The notes beneath the pieces were generated by a model that worked only from the letters and a program-made list of their open reading frames with translations, made no database searches and was not told where the DNA came from. A stretch of DNA of 64,000 nucleotides, taken from assembly GCA_002900995.3 (NCBI GenBank), contig PJEW03000017.1, forward strand, positions 1 to 64,000, in the 5' to 3' direction. Origin of the DNA: Ganoderma boninense. Taxonomy: Eukaryota > Basidiomycota > Agaricomycetes > Polyporales > Polyporaceae. The translations under genes were made by a program, and so were the position numbers. Below are positions 22,575 through 34,990 of this stretch, one piece after another; within the stretch, counting starts at the first letter, position 1, and every line of letters starts with the position of its first letter.

Positions 22575-23158
22575 ACACAATCTGTATCTTCTCTGTTATG
22601 CGCCCCGTCCAATCGGTTCCGCCGTCCCTTCGAGGGCGGCTGGAGGTGCAAACTCCCGCTACGTCGTGATCGTGCACTGTGCGCAACGTGATATTAACTC
22701 GTCTAGTCGTCCCGCGCCATGCCGTACGGTACCGCTATGTGGTGTTACGTTTTACTCCGCCACGAGGGACACCTTCACGACAAACATGGTCAGTACCTTC
22801 ATAACTGCCTGAATAACTGTCTAATCGTTGCTGTGTTAATTGCCAGTGTTCGTCCCTATTTACTCCTCCGCGCTCAAGGGTGTCGCTTCTGGACCTTATT
22901 CCTCGCCCTTCGTTCCCGTTATCCCGTCCCACCCTCATAACCTATATCCCCTCCCATCTTTGCCTTCGGATTGTTGGGTTCACGCCGTCTCTACTTCAAC
23001 AGCCATCTGATTCGGTTGACCAACATGGAGCCTGTGCGCGCTATGACGGCACGTCGTTCATTCTCTGTTGGCGAGCTCGTATTTACTCGTCCGTCCTTCT
23101 CCTCTATTTTCCTTCGCTCACCACAGCCCGAACAATCGTCGTGTTCATTTTCCACAAT

Positions 23159-25007
23159 GTCCCTATCGCCTGCCTCGTATGTAGGCTCCGACTCTGTGGA
23201 GCTGCCTGATGAGCTCTTCGACGATGTGGCCACCATCCATACTTCCATCCACACTCCCACCGACTTGGTCGTCGCACACACCGTGAAGGACGAGGGTCAA
23301 GACGTGGATCAAGTATTGGATAACGTCAACGAGGTTCTAGACCGTGATGACGGCGACTCGGAAGACTCCAGGGAGGATGTAAACGAGGTCAAAGCTCAAG
23401 AATCCTTCCAACCTGGTTCGACTCCGATGGATAATACAAAGCGATACTTGGGTAGGCCGATTCTTTTCTGTATAAGCCTCACTATAGCGTGTTAACGGGG
23501 GATTCACTCAGCATACAATATCATAGGAGTCATCGAAGTGACTGAGACAGCCACTCACAATGTCGTCAACGTCCGATTCCACAACATATCTCTTCTGAGG
23601 CCGTTCTTTTTCTCTGACCAGTTCCGCTATGATATGGCGGCTCTCGGACAACGTGGCACGTATACGCCTGCCAACCCAACACTTCGCGTCTTGCGCACGT
23701 CGTATACAAGCCTTACAGCTCCTGGTCCGCTAACTCAGAGTGGAAATACGAACTTCCCGAAGGTTCGTCTGTCATCGGTATCGCTACAGGTGGCCCCGCC
23801 ATCTCCAAAGCCTTGCGGGAGGCCGACATCGAGAACCTCGGCAACGTTGTGGTCGCGACTAGCAACGGCGACCTCGTTTTCCTGTCTGGGGGTGGCGTTG
23901 AGAGGGCGTGCTTGTCCTTGCCGGGAACGCATATCACGATGGTTGCAGGACCTGAATGGGTTTTTCTTGTAACGCGGGATGGAACCACAACAATCGATGG
24001 CTCACAGAACTTGATGGGACGGTTGATCAAGTTCGACGACTTCTCTACACTGCAGAAAGACAATCTTCCTGTTCCCAAGCATCGTGTCCTGACGTGGGTC
24101 GGCATCACTGAGGAGGGCGTGAGTTTTTAGCGTCTCTGAAACGTCGAGTAGCGTTGACGACTCCTCTTGACAGGCACCTGCGATCTATGACTCCTCTGGC
24201 GTGCTGAGTGTGATGCCCCGTTTCCGGCGACCGATGTCGGCGATGTGGACGCGCATTCTCTGTACAGGTCAAATCAAGCAAGGGGCCGGCAGTCGCAGAT
24301 CATACTGGCCCGTCGGCGTCATCGACACTTCGTTCCTCTGCCTTATCCTAAGGGGTGAACAAACTCACCCGGGGTTTCCAGCGCCGGTCCTCCATAACAT
24401 CCCGATGTCTTTTCCTTTTAAGCGGGTAGACTCCGAAGAATCACTCCTGGAGCAACGGCGAGTTTTATTGTCCCTAGACGAAGCTCAGCCTCTCATCGTT
24501 TCTCCCACAGTGATCCACAAAACTTTCCTTTTGCACATCCTTCGTGATGGGATTGCCACTGAGAAATCCGCTCAGGAACTGGCTCAGCGAGAGCTTGCGC
24601 TCGATAAAACCCTCATCGAGCTCATTCACTATGCCTGCCATTCCAACGACCAGGCACAGGCCCTTGACTTTGCCCGTCTCCTCCATACTCTCCTATCCCT
24701 TGACGCCTCGATAAAGCTCGCCAGTTCTTCCGGTTTGGCAACTCTCAGGGAAGCTATTCAACGCTTGAAGGTTGAACGCGGCGGCTCCGCCTCACTCGGG
24801 TCTGCTGCGTTACTTCAACCCCCGAAACCCACGACGCCGTTTCCTGTGGAAAAGTCGCCCCGAAAGCGACCTCACGACGAGGACCGGCTGTCGGATATTG
24901 ACCCTGGTTCTAAATCCCGTGCGGTTCGCGGGTCCGCGCCGTCAGCTACTGTGATGAAGTCTTTGCCTCAAGCTCGTGAGCTGCCATATCTCCTTGTACC
25001 CATTTAG
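23159..25007 (+). pseudogene. ctf4/mcl1 (WDHD1/AND-1) remnant, N-terminal half missing
   Basis: Ctf4/Mcl1 links the CMG helicase to DNA polymerase alpha at replication forks. Readable pieces are the acidic linker (to 23451), an intron 23452-23511, the Mcl1-mid beta-propeller region (AYNIIGVIEVTETATHNV, FSDQFRYDMAALGQRG, YKPYSSWSANSEWKYELP, WPVGVIDTSFLCLILRG) and the C-terminal helical region to about 24870. A second intron is 24119-24173. At 23658-23660 the frame breaks: GQRG is followed one base out of frame by VYACQPNTSRLAHVVYKP, with no room for an intron. No WD40 repeats can be read upstream, where the inverted-repeat arm lies. It is therefore scored as a pseudogene. A sequencing indel could explain the frameshift but not the missing half. 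Confidence 0.75.
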
Positions 25008-27816
25008 CCTTATTGACCATCGATACGTGATGGCAGGTGATTCATCTGTGCGGAAGCCCACGAAGTCCAGCCTTTCACGTCCATGAAAGCTGTCGAGAAA
25101 GGGTAGACCAACGACGAGTAAGGGGAGACAAACGCTGTCTTCATGGTCACTGGGAGCTAGATGGGGACATATTCATCGTCCAATCGACTGAGGATATTGA
25201 CGAGGGCGAATGAGGAAGACATTGTGAAGAATGGCGAGCAGAATATGCGCACGGGAAGAAAGCTGCGAGACTGTGAAACGAGATAATCCAATATCTTGGG
25301 AGCTTTCGCCGTTCCATCGCCTTTTGAATGTAATGCAAGAGATCCTTGTCCTAGAAGGGCTTCGTTTCCGCGGCAACTGTTTGGGAGACTGTCTGGGCCT
25401 TGCTGCATCGTACATCGCTCTACGAGTCCTCTTTGAGACCGCGCCGATGCTGTAAAGACTCTGGCGGATCTAGACTAGTGGCGAGATGCTCGGCGCACAC
25501 GGTTTCGACATATAGACACGTACTGTGCAAGGGAGAGGTCTAGGTGCCAATGTTGCCGGTGGGAGGGCTGTAAAAATGACTCGCAAGAGTTCTATGTACC
25601 CAGAGGACGATGGAGCGGAGAGCCACTACTAGCATGTCGCGACGATATAGTCTCGGGCCCCTGCTACGGAGCTGAGCACTCCTATCGCCAACTGAGCTGG
25701 CAGATCGACTGCTTGATATTTGTGCCTGCTTCAGGTGTGCTACAATCTTCGCTCTACTTACGGCGATTGATGTTGCTGTGAAGGAGCCCATACCGATCTT
25801 GATTGCGAACCGGACACCAGGCCCCGAGATGATCGAGGACAAGAAATAAACAACGTGGCGCCAGGCACGAGCCATCGCTTGTGGCTCTGGGGAGGACCAG
25901 CAGCTCGCTCGACCTCTCTCTCTCTTGGAGTCCTTGGACCTCCCTCTTACTCGTCCTCTTCGCTCTATTGCTTCCCTGTGGGCATGTATTAGTCATATCG
26001 CCGCCGAAGTGGGTTCCACTCCGACGCGATCCATGAACTCCGTTCAAAACAGTCAGTAGTCCATCTCCAGTCTGCCGAACCGTCCCCTGGTACAAGCCTA
26101 AAGGACCCCCCAGGTATCCCCATGTACATCCATCTTCTATCAACCCACTGTGTCGTGATCCGATTCTATGAGTCTGAAGCTGATTCGTGTTATACAGGGG
26201 CGCCTCCCGCAACTCACATTCCTCTCGGAGATGAGTTTATATCTACATATACTGGCCACAGCAGACCTAACGTCGAGGTTCACGTGTACACTTCCACCCA
26301 TACTAACTTCGCCCAGACAATTACAGGGATGATGCCGCGTCCTGCGTTTCTAGGTAAACCGCTTCGAGGAGCCAACCTCGCAATGCGTGCCGTACGACCT
26401 GCTGGGCGGACCCTATATCAAACTTCAGAGACCAGGGCGGCGCAGACTCCCATAGCGTTTCCATCACTAGCCGCAATGCGCCGATCCTCGTGTAGCAAGA
26501 TCAGACATACGAGAGCCCCCAGGACCTGCCTCCCGGTCTCCCGTTCATGGATAACCACACGCGTGGATCCAGCTACTACTTCACGTACGGCATGCCCCAC
26601 CCCTGCTCATACCCCTTTTTCTGGCGAGGTTGCACCCGTGCACGTGCGTGTGCTGCAGGTACGAGGCAGCGCGCAAGTTCCTGGAGCGCAATCAGCCGCT
26701 GGGCATCTTCCGCGGGCACGTTAGCCTTCGATACCCTCATCGTTTGGCTCCAGCGGTACGTACTCAGGTGCTTTCTTTACGCTTGTATCGCTCCCCTGAC
26801 CCGACCCAACCCCACTTCAAGTCATATACTAAACGAGCGCCTTGACTACCAACGCGTACCATGCCTGGATCAGGACCAACCCGACGTTCGACGCGCCACG
26901 ACTTTATCATGCTGTCCCCTAATCCTAAGAGACCCAATCATTTGCAACCAGGCCGCAGCCACTCTGTCGAGATCATCAGCGACGCAATAGACACGTTATT
27001 GACGATGAGGATTGCACAAATATCCCGGTACTTGTGGGCCCTTCATTTGTATCGCAGCCCCCGCACTGACCTCTACTTCCAGACAATAACATGCCCTTTC
27101 GACAAACGCCTTCCTTGCACGGGCAGAGAACGGACGGTCACGCTGGTGAGTCGTTTGGCGATGGACGTCCCCGCATACGTCTCTCATGCTACCGTTGCGC
27201 AAAAATCTGGCTCATCTCCTAACAGACCTCAAGCACTGAATGGGGTACGTCTAGTTTCACCTTATCATGAACGAGCTCAGAGGAAACAGTGAAGCGCCTG
27301 ACGTTCCAAATGTGGTCCTGAATGTCTGGGCGCAAGCAAAGCTGAAATATATGAATCCCGTCTGAAAGATACAGGTCTGAAAGGGTGCTGATCCAGACCT
27401 CCCAGAGCTGTGTATGTTTTATTGATGAATAATGTGAGGCTCGAAGCGCGCTGAGCAGCGTAACTGTAGGTATCATGAGCAGAATCCTGAAGCTGCATGT
27501 AAGTTCAGGCATGACGTTGGTTAACTTATGGTAACGGTGTCCTGTGGAAGTGAGCTCTGCGATTTATAATAACACGACCGTGTAAAATTCTCTGGCAGTA
27601 CTGTTACCACATTGAAGACATGTATAATTGATTGAGCACGACGCAAATCATGTACACACGCGCGACCGAATTAATTTGAACATACACGGACCGCTGAGGG
27701 ACTTTATGCTGGAGAGATATCAAAACAAGAACAAAGAACAACGACCATGAGATCATGACAATATGATCATCTCTCGGGACCAACCCCTCGAGTCTTCAAA
27801 TGGTCCAGTATGGACA
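25008..27816. other. Gene-poor region with possible decayed fragments
   Basis: No gene could be assembled. The longest plus-strand frame (26122-26724, 200 codons) has no recognisable domain. A short minus-strand fragment near 25760-25875 is annotated separately. Confidence 0.45.
25754..25875 (-). pseudogene. Possible fragment of an ArAE_2-type membrane protein
   Basis: The minus-strand translation WRHVVYFLSSIISGPGVRF then AIKIGMG resembles the helix preceding the second membrane block of fungal ArAE_2/fusaric-acid-resistance-like transporters. Nothing supportive follows in frame. If real it is a relic. This is weak evidence from one short stretch. Confidence 0.2.
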
Positions 27817-28387
27817 TCAATGTCCCTTCTTCATACGCGACGATTGGTGCTTATGCAGCTGAATCATGTGCCTATGTCTACGCGCGGGGTCTCCGAAATG
27901 CTCATCGCAATAGTAGCATTTGTGAGGGGCGTTACCCGTGCTGAGGCGTCGACAGGCCAGTCAGGGGATTGGCTAAGTCAAACCGAGCGCGCAAGGACTG
28001 CTTACTGCCAGTTGTGGTGGACACTGAGACCGGCTTTGTGGGAGAAACCTTTCCCGCAAATTGGACATTCGAGTGACCTGGATGTGAACGGCCCGAAAAA
28101 GCGTCAGCCTCAGCACACATGTTCGGAGCCGAATGACGGATCCCAGGCTCAGGAAGGGCATACCTCAGCTTAAGATGCTTTGATTGAATGTGACGCTTCA
28201 TTACCTGCCTCTTTGAGGAGTATCCGCAAGGTTTCGAAGTACCGCTGTGACATTTCTCTTGCCAAAGGCAAGTGAAGAGTCCCTTGGCAAAGAGCTTCGG
28301 ATCGGGGTCGGCGTACTTCGTCCATTCCCTCCCGAATTTCTCCCCCTTTTCCTCCTCTTGGGATTGGGCTAGAGGTTCGGGAACCAT
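27817..28387 (-). CDS. C2H2 zinc-finger protein, three exons
   Basis: Exons 28387-28164, 28077-28006 and 27940-27817 give 139 residues. Introns of 86 and 65 nt have donors GTATGC and GTAAGC. Splicing is what builds the fingers: exon 2 gives CPICGKGFSHKAGLSVHHNW, and its last histidine arises at the exon 2/3 join (HTG, a Kruppel-type linker). Finger 1 is thus CX2CX12HX3H. Finger 2, CYYCDEHFGDPARRHRHM continuing to LHKH, is CX2CX12HX4H. An upstream segment (CGYSSKRQVMKRHIQSKH) may be a third, divergent finger. The protein ends SSRMKKGH. It is probably a nucleic-acid-binding regulator; targets are unknown. The restoration of perfect finger spacing by the introns makes this a well-supported small gene. 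The start methionine could lie a little upstream. Confidence 0.75.
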
Positions 28388-31300
28388 TGTATATGTAGGC
28401 GAAAATGATCGAGGCCCCACTCTACTGGGTTGATAGAGTATACAGTTGATTAATAGGCCGGGTAGGCTCAGTAACTTTAAATTGGGGTAGGCAGGCACTT
28501 TCCTCTCACCTGGGGACCACCAGAAGACTTTCTGAGGGGCTCAAAGGTGCTGATTCTTCGAGACTGCGCACTTCGGTATGAGGATGTGGGGGGAATCAGC
28601 TATAAATTGAATAGACTAACCTCAACTTCCTTGAGGAACCCCGTTCGCAAGAGAGAGAAGAGGAAGGAGCCGCGGATGGATATGAAGCATGAGGAGAACC
28701 CGTTCCGCTAAGACATAAAGCCTGAGAGTGAGGGGGAGAGCATGTGGAAGGCGATGGTATGAAGTTGGAGTCGGTGTCGGTGTCACTTTGGTTCGGGTAT
28801 CTCATGTATACGCAGGACCCAGATTTAGAGTCGCTACGGGGATCCCAGCGGCGCCACATAAATGTCACAGTTTGAAGTTGACAAACTGAGGGGTTGATCG
28901 GAAAATGAACAGGTTCCGCGCAACGAGCTGAGATAGAGTTCGAGTATGGTCTGTTGTTAGGATGGAATGAGCTTCAACGGGGTGGAAACACGGGGAATGG
29001 GATGGTTTTGGGAGCGAGGGGTGGTGGTTCGGGAGAGCGAGTCCCGGAAAATGCGCACGTTTCGTCCTTCCAGAGGCTCCGGCAGAGCTTTTGATGATTA
29101 AAGTTTGCCAGGGACTAGGTACGAGAATACAGCACACTCCCACTTCCGAACGACAGGCGAGAGACAAAATCGTCGCAAAAACATGTCAAATATAGATAGT
29201 AGATACCAAATAATGTACGCAGCGAAAGGGTGATGTATCACTAACCCCCCTGTACGGTCGCACTGCTGTGAACATACACCCCTGCCCCGTCCCCCCGCGC
29301 CGTCGGACTCCTAATCGGAGAGTCAAAGCCTTCAGCAAGAGAGAGGTCTACTAAACCATCTGGCGAATTTCGTAGCGAAGACTGTCACGGCGCGCACGTG
29401 AAGTGAACCGCATCTCGTCTTTCTCGCTCAAACTTGAAGCTTGAAGCTTGAAGCCTGAAGCTTGAAGCCCGAAGCATGGAAGCGTCGACAAATGACGTTC
29501 CTCCACTCAAATCTCTCGCACTTTCCTTTTCATCAATCCCATCAAACTACTGTGTCTATCCTACGATTAACCAGCTCTGTGCGTGCTTGAGCATTCCCGA
29601 CTCCCGAGATGTCACTCCGTAGCAGCGGATTGTCGCGACATGGCTGTCCACTCCAATGTCCTCTGGGTACATATAACTCTTCCGAGCCATTCTACAGCCC
29701 TCCTACCGGCAACAATGGTATTTGAGTCTCCCTCGCACAGTATGTGTCCATATTCCGAAACTGTGTGTGCCCAGTTCATCGCCATTCGTCCAGATCTGCC
29801 AGAGTCTTTACAACATCGTTTCTCAACAGCTTGCGTCCGAGTCGTATATACCTCCATTCTCCATGGCTAGCGATGTTCGTCGTGCACAGGTTCCCCATGC
29901 TCAAACCCTGAGTACTCTCGTACGCCACTAATAGGTGGTTTCGCAAGGCTGAGGTCGGTACCCCCTTCGTGCTCCCGACCATTCAATTGACCCTACCGCG
30001 ATGATATTTTGTTGATCTTGATCTTCCAGATAGGATCATTTCGCTACAGTAGGCCTCACTGTGTCCGAATCTACCTAGGCGTGTCGCTCCAGCGACACCT
30101 CCTCGCACCCTCATGCACAATTCTCAGTCCAAGTCCCTCGAGAGGGTCCGTCCTTCAGTCTCAGAATCCGACAGCATACCTCGGCCTCTTGGTATGCCCA
30201 CCAAATATCTTCCCTGGGCCCTTTTTCATGCTAACAGCGGGGACTATCTTCGCCTTTCCTCCGACACACCAGAGACACGAGACACACCCCTGTCAGCCTT
30301 GCTGCCGGACCTCTACGTCACGTAGACAACTATATAATGGTCCAGGATCACCTCCTTCGACGGACGAGACTTCGCCACACTTACTGTCTAGCGGGACTGC
30401 GAAGCCTCTAGTTATCTCATCTTGACTCCGCATGCGAGATCCTGGAAGATATCGTATGCCCCGTGCGGCAGTCGTTCCTCATTCGGTCCCGCTTGCGTGA
30501 GGGACGCGGTGCCGTGCCTGGAGTATAATTGGTGCCTCATTTCGATGGACTAAGACGAATCTTACCAAAGTGCGTTGTTGAAGCTGTCGATTGCAGAGGT
30601 TCATGTATGTATAGACAAGTGCCGAATATTGAGCCTCCTACCGCTCCTCCTACCAATACACCGTCACAAACAATGCATGCTGTGAGGGTGATGCTACTGC
30701 CAGGAAAATATGTTCATCCCACCTCCCTCCCCATCGCGCGGGACCTGGTCTACGAGCTCCGGCATGCCCTCGAGAACCTTGAAGTCGGAAAGGACGACCT
30801 CCAGAAATCTGCACAAAAATATGACCAGGCGGTCAACGTCGGGCTGCCGGGCGGAGGGATAGTTGTCGAGCTATTTGAGTGCGGTGTACGCGCTGGGCGG
30901 CCTCGCGGTATTCGGTGGCCGAGCCACGCGTTCGTCGATCTGTCGAATGCGGAGTCGTACTAGCATGGAGGAGGCCTTCTCGAAGAAGGGGCCCGGGAGA
31001 AGGTTGCAGTCCTCGGGACCGCGGTTGACGCTGGCTGGAGGCTCGCGGAGCCACCCTTCTACGCGTTCCGTTTCGTCCGCAAAGAGGCTTAAGATTTCCC
31101 ATGTGAGGAAGCTCATCAAATATTGCGCCTTACAATCCTGGTGGACTCGGGGTTGGGATATCGAGCTCCTCAACAGCCTGCAACCATGATCGCTTCGCAC
31201 AAGTCAACTTAGTAAGCTTGTCGGGGTAGGCACTGACGAGACTCTTGAAGATTGTCTGTTATAAGCACCTGGTTCGTAATCAGTGATTCCAGGGCGTTTG

Positions 31301-31920
31301 CCCTCGCTGCGGTCGCGGATCCGGGTTGTCTTGAAATAGTCGGATCGCGGATCAGAGCATGTCTGAAACACCGAGAGCAAGCTCTAGGCGAGTAGGCCGA
31401 TAACGTCATGCACGCTTTCGCCGGGTACCTAACACGATGGGCCAAGGGACATGGTCCTTGGAAAACGTTGTTGCCGCTTAACATGTCTCGAGCATTTCCC
31501 AGAAGAAGAGGGATCAACAAAGACCTAGGAGAAAGACAGGTTGTGACCTAAGCATTGCCCCAAAGTTTCTCGGCATGAACTATCAGGCTTTGCCCTGATC
31601 TGCATGCCTTGACTATTACGACATGAAATCATCTCGTGCTTCTACTTGTCCTGCGGAGAAGCCTTCCCTGACTGCCATCACCTTCAGGGAGCCCCGCCTT
31701 TGAAGTTCCGAGTCCCTCCTTCTATTTCCTAGGGGGGATGGCAGCTTCCATCGGCGCTCGAGCTGCGGGATACCGAGAATGAAAAAGAAAACGCACCGAA
31801 ACGAAGCCGAGTTACTGTCGAAGAGGTCGAGGATGAGGATGCGAGTCCATCACGGACGTACGAAAAGTTTCCCACCCCTGTTGCACCCCACAAGGCCACA
31901 ACTTTAGCGATCTCTCAGAA
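28388..31920. other. No gene recognised
   Basis: Frames are short and without known domains. The plus-strand frame 30529-30963 (144 codons) and frames overlapping 30833-31200 on the other strand could be exons of unknown genes, but no consistent splice chain was found. A 7-bp tandem repeat occurs at 29433. Confidence 0.45.
29433..29474. repeat. 7-bp tandem repeat (CTTGAAG)6
   Basis: Six tandem units of CTTGAAG, two of them altered at the second or third base. Adjacent HindIII-like AAGCTT motifs arise at unit junctions. No associated gene. Confidence 0.8.
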
Positions 31921-34900
31921 CAGCAGTTAATACGAACACCCTTGCTCACCGTTCAAGGACCGCAAGGTGTGGGTTTGGACATGTGGTTGATGCGCTGGAC
32001 GTCGCAGATGGGCGCAGGTGAGTTCTTGAAGCTCGAGATCGTGAGTTCACTCAGCAATGCATATCTGCATGGGTTGCTGACCTGAATATGCGACTCAAGA
32101 TGTCACAAAGCTCTCTTTCAAGAACACTGCGGGGGACATGCTGAATAAGGTTGACATATTGCCCGTTGGGCCACCCTAGAATTGTGACACGATCATAGTT
32201 AGGGTGATCTTCTTGGCCCGAAAGAGGAACTACTTACGAAGACCTGGAAATATGATGGCTCGACGTCGTCTCGTGCACCGCAGTCCTCATGGGCAACGCA
32301 ACGTTCAAGGACTTCAAGGGTCACGACACCAGTTCGAGACAGGCGCGACGATCAGCGCTATTACAGTGAGATGTGTTGTGGTCAGACTGGTGATACGGGT
32401 GAGCACTGTGTCAACCTTGGCTGTAGGAACCCGCTTACCAGAGAACAGTCCCACCCACCCAGTAACAGCGCTGTCGCGGCCGTCACACTAACGTCCGACA
32501 AGACCAACACTCAGTTCCTTGTGGTGACAAGACCGCGTGGCCCGTTCATCTGTCAGTCGCAAAAATGACAAGGTGATCCGCCTTAAACCATCCATCCACC
32601 CATCGAGTCTCTTTGGCTACATACCTGTTGCGCAACTCAGTTGTTTCTCTGATGCAACTCGGTCTGATGCCCAACAACATCTTTTCCACGCATGTATGAG
32701 GCTTCTCCTTCCTTGTCGAGGTAGGCAGAACACGCCGAAATTCGACTCATATGGAATGTGTCCTGTTCCCGAGCCCTTCTGCGCAGACCTCCCTCACACC
32801 GACATCTTCGCCACTATCTCATCGGATCTCCTCCATCAACAAGGACCATCTGGTGGTATATATCAGCAAAGCGTTGGAAAGAACGACTTTGACAGGCAAT
32901 TTGCATCCCTGTCACCATATGACGGCCTCCGGCACTTCAAACACGGCATTTTAGTTCTCACCCAGTGAACCGGAGATGAAGAGCTGGTCGAGGACGACAA
33001 GGGCGAGTACGCGGAAGGGGACATGGCCCAGATCGAGGTCGCGGAAATGGTGGTGGCAAAGCTGATGCTGGTGCTCTGCGTCGTGGACGCGGTGTCCTGG
33101 GGGAGCGACGACCGTGCCTCCCGTGGAGAAGGGCTCTCGGATGAAGACTCCGGGTAAGGAGGCGCGCCTGCCGTTTCGTAGACGTACGAGCGGGTGCGCC
33201 CATGGCTGATGAATTTGTCGAATTTGTTAGCTCAGTGTGCGTGGATAGCTTCGCGCGGAAGAAGCGTGCGCACCTGGTGCTGGCGTACTTGCTAGGGCGA
33301 GTATGGGAAAGCGGCGGGATATGCCGCGAGTAGGTGTCTGGCCTCCGAAGCCGCTCGAGCATAGCTGGTGAATAGGATGTGTCTCCGGTCGAGGTCGCGA
33401 GGGGGTATGACCTGTGGAGGTAGGGCGCGCTGTGGCTTGTGGTGGCTGCCATCACGCTCATGGGTATAGATATAGTCCCGCTCGGCGGGGGTCGCGGCCT
33501 AAGCGAAACAAAGGATCAAAGGCGAATGCGCCACGATGGTCAAAGGAGTGCTGGGAACGGAGGAGGGAGCTGGCGGAATGGCTGCAGCCTGCCTGGCGAG
33601 TACCGATCAGATTCATTCACATTTTGCAGGGTGAGACAGACTGGAGCGGAGACAAAGGAGATGGAGAAGGTCGTCATCTTCGGCATGCTGGTGAGACGTG
33701 TTGACACCGCTGTAATCTCGCCGTTAAGGCTCTTATTGACTTCATCTATCTCGCCCAATATCATGTGCAACGCCCTCCAAGCCTTCCACCAACACAAAGA
33801 CGTCTTCATAGGTCTGAGGATCGGAGAACAGCCGAAAACACTTGGACAAACCGAAACTTCACTCCCTGCCAGCTCCACTCATGAGGTCACACGTTCCCTC
33901 TGGTATCTGGACGGCCTGAACGCCGAGACCTCAGAACGACTCCGCGCGTCGATTTGGCGAAAGCAGCTTACCGCACTAATAGTCGGAACGAATAGACAAC
34001 CCAGACGACGACTTGGCCGCAACGCCAAGATGCACTGATCCGTCACGAAGGATATCTTTGCTGGGCTCTTGAAACGATCGATGAGGAGGTCAAGTCAGGT
34101 GGAGAATGCAGCGACAACAGTTTGGATGAGGATACAGACGAGATTGGAGGAGAGGAGCCTGAGGACGCGGCGTCTGTGGGAAGCAAACGTGACGTTCCCG
34201 AAGAACACGGACACAAGACGCTCAAGCTGTTCCTTCAGTTCACTAAGTATCCGTCCTGCCTACCAGCTCCCACCCGGCCTGTCCGCTCGTCGGGTCTCCT
34301 TCACGATATCTTCATTCGCTATGGTGCCGTCGACGTTCTAGCCGACCACGCTGACTATTATTAAATCATATATCGCCACTCACCTCTCTGCTCTTCGACC
34401 GAAGGAGTACGACACGTACTATGCCTTCCACACCATCAACATCCCCACCCCAGGCGTTCGCTCTTCGACAATACCAAACGCATCTGCAATATCTGCGTCT
34501 CTCTGGGGAAGTCGCGCGTCTCGCATCGAAGACCAGTTGCCCCGCGGTTTGTTGTGGCTTATTGGTTGTCGACCAAGAGCTACATCGCCGCGAAGGGAGG
34601 CTTAGCGGTGAGCATCGTCCATGGGAAGTCTGCTGTTGTTATATCTTACCCTCTTCTTGGGCCGCTTGGATCCACGTTATATTTCATCTTCTCCCCCCCC
34701 CACACACACATTGGCTATACCCCTCATCCTTTGCTGTACGTTCTGTGGTTCCAGCTCTTCCGGAGCCTCACAGCTGCCTCTACATGACGAGTCATTCCAC
34801 GTCAAACAGGACATGCCGTCACTATATTTGTATGCGCCAGCACCTTCCTGCGCTCCTATCACCTTATTCCAAAAGTGCGATACGGATGATGGCGATCCAG

Positions 34901-34990
34901 ATTGGACAACAGGCAGTCGTTGGCGCACTCGTCGATTCTTCGTCAACACATATATGGATTTTGCTATGTTCCAACAACTCGCATTCCCTA
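31921..34990 (+). pseudogene. Decayed Plavaka-type DNA transposon transposase
   Basis: Scattered blocks in different frames follow the order of the Plavaka transposase found in mushroom genomes. They are TKLSFKNTAGDMLNKVDILP (32100-32175), VLMGNATFKDFKGHD (about 32290), GYIPVAQLSCFSDATRSDAQ and FCADLPHTDIFATISSDLLH (32600-32840), FASLSPYDGLRHFKHGI (about 32920), ETKEMEKVVIFGMLVRRVDT (about 33650), ALQAFHQHKDVFIGLRIGEQ, LWYLDGLNAETSERLRASIW (33895-33960), CHLIPK-like text and FFVNTYMDFAMFQ (to 34990). Expected tryptophan codons are stops at 32177-32179 (TAG) and about 32967 (TGA), and frames shift repeatedly. Terminal repeats were not found. Clearly an inactive fossil. Family assignment is from remembered motif order. 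Confidence 0.7.
32969..33640. other. Sequence inserted within the Plavaka fossil
   Basis: The transposase homology stops after GILVLTQ (about 32966) and resumes with TGAETKEMEK (about 33645), blocks that are nearly adjacent in intact relatives. The intervening 0.67 kb has a 167-codon arginine/proline-rich minus-strand frame without known domain. It may be a small insertion or unusually diverged sequence. Confidence 0.45.

Noticed and set aside
26500..26590. Text resembling a WW domain (LPPGLPFMDNHTR)
   Set aside because: The central strand and both diagnostic tryptophans are absent and nothing of a HECT ligase follows.
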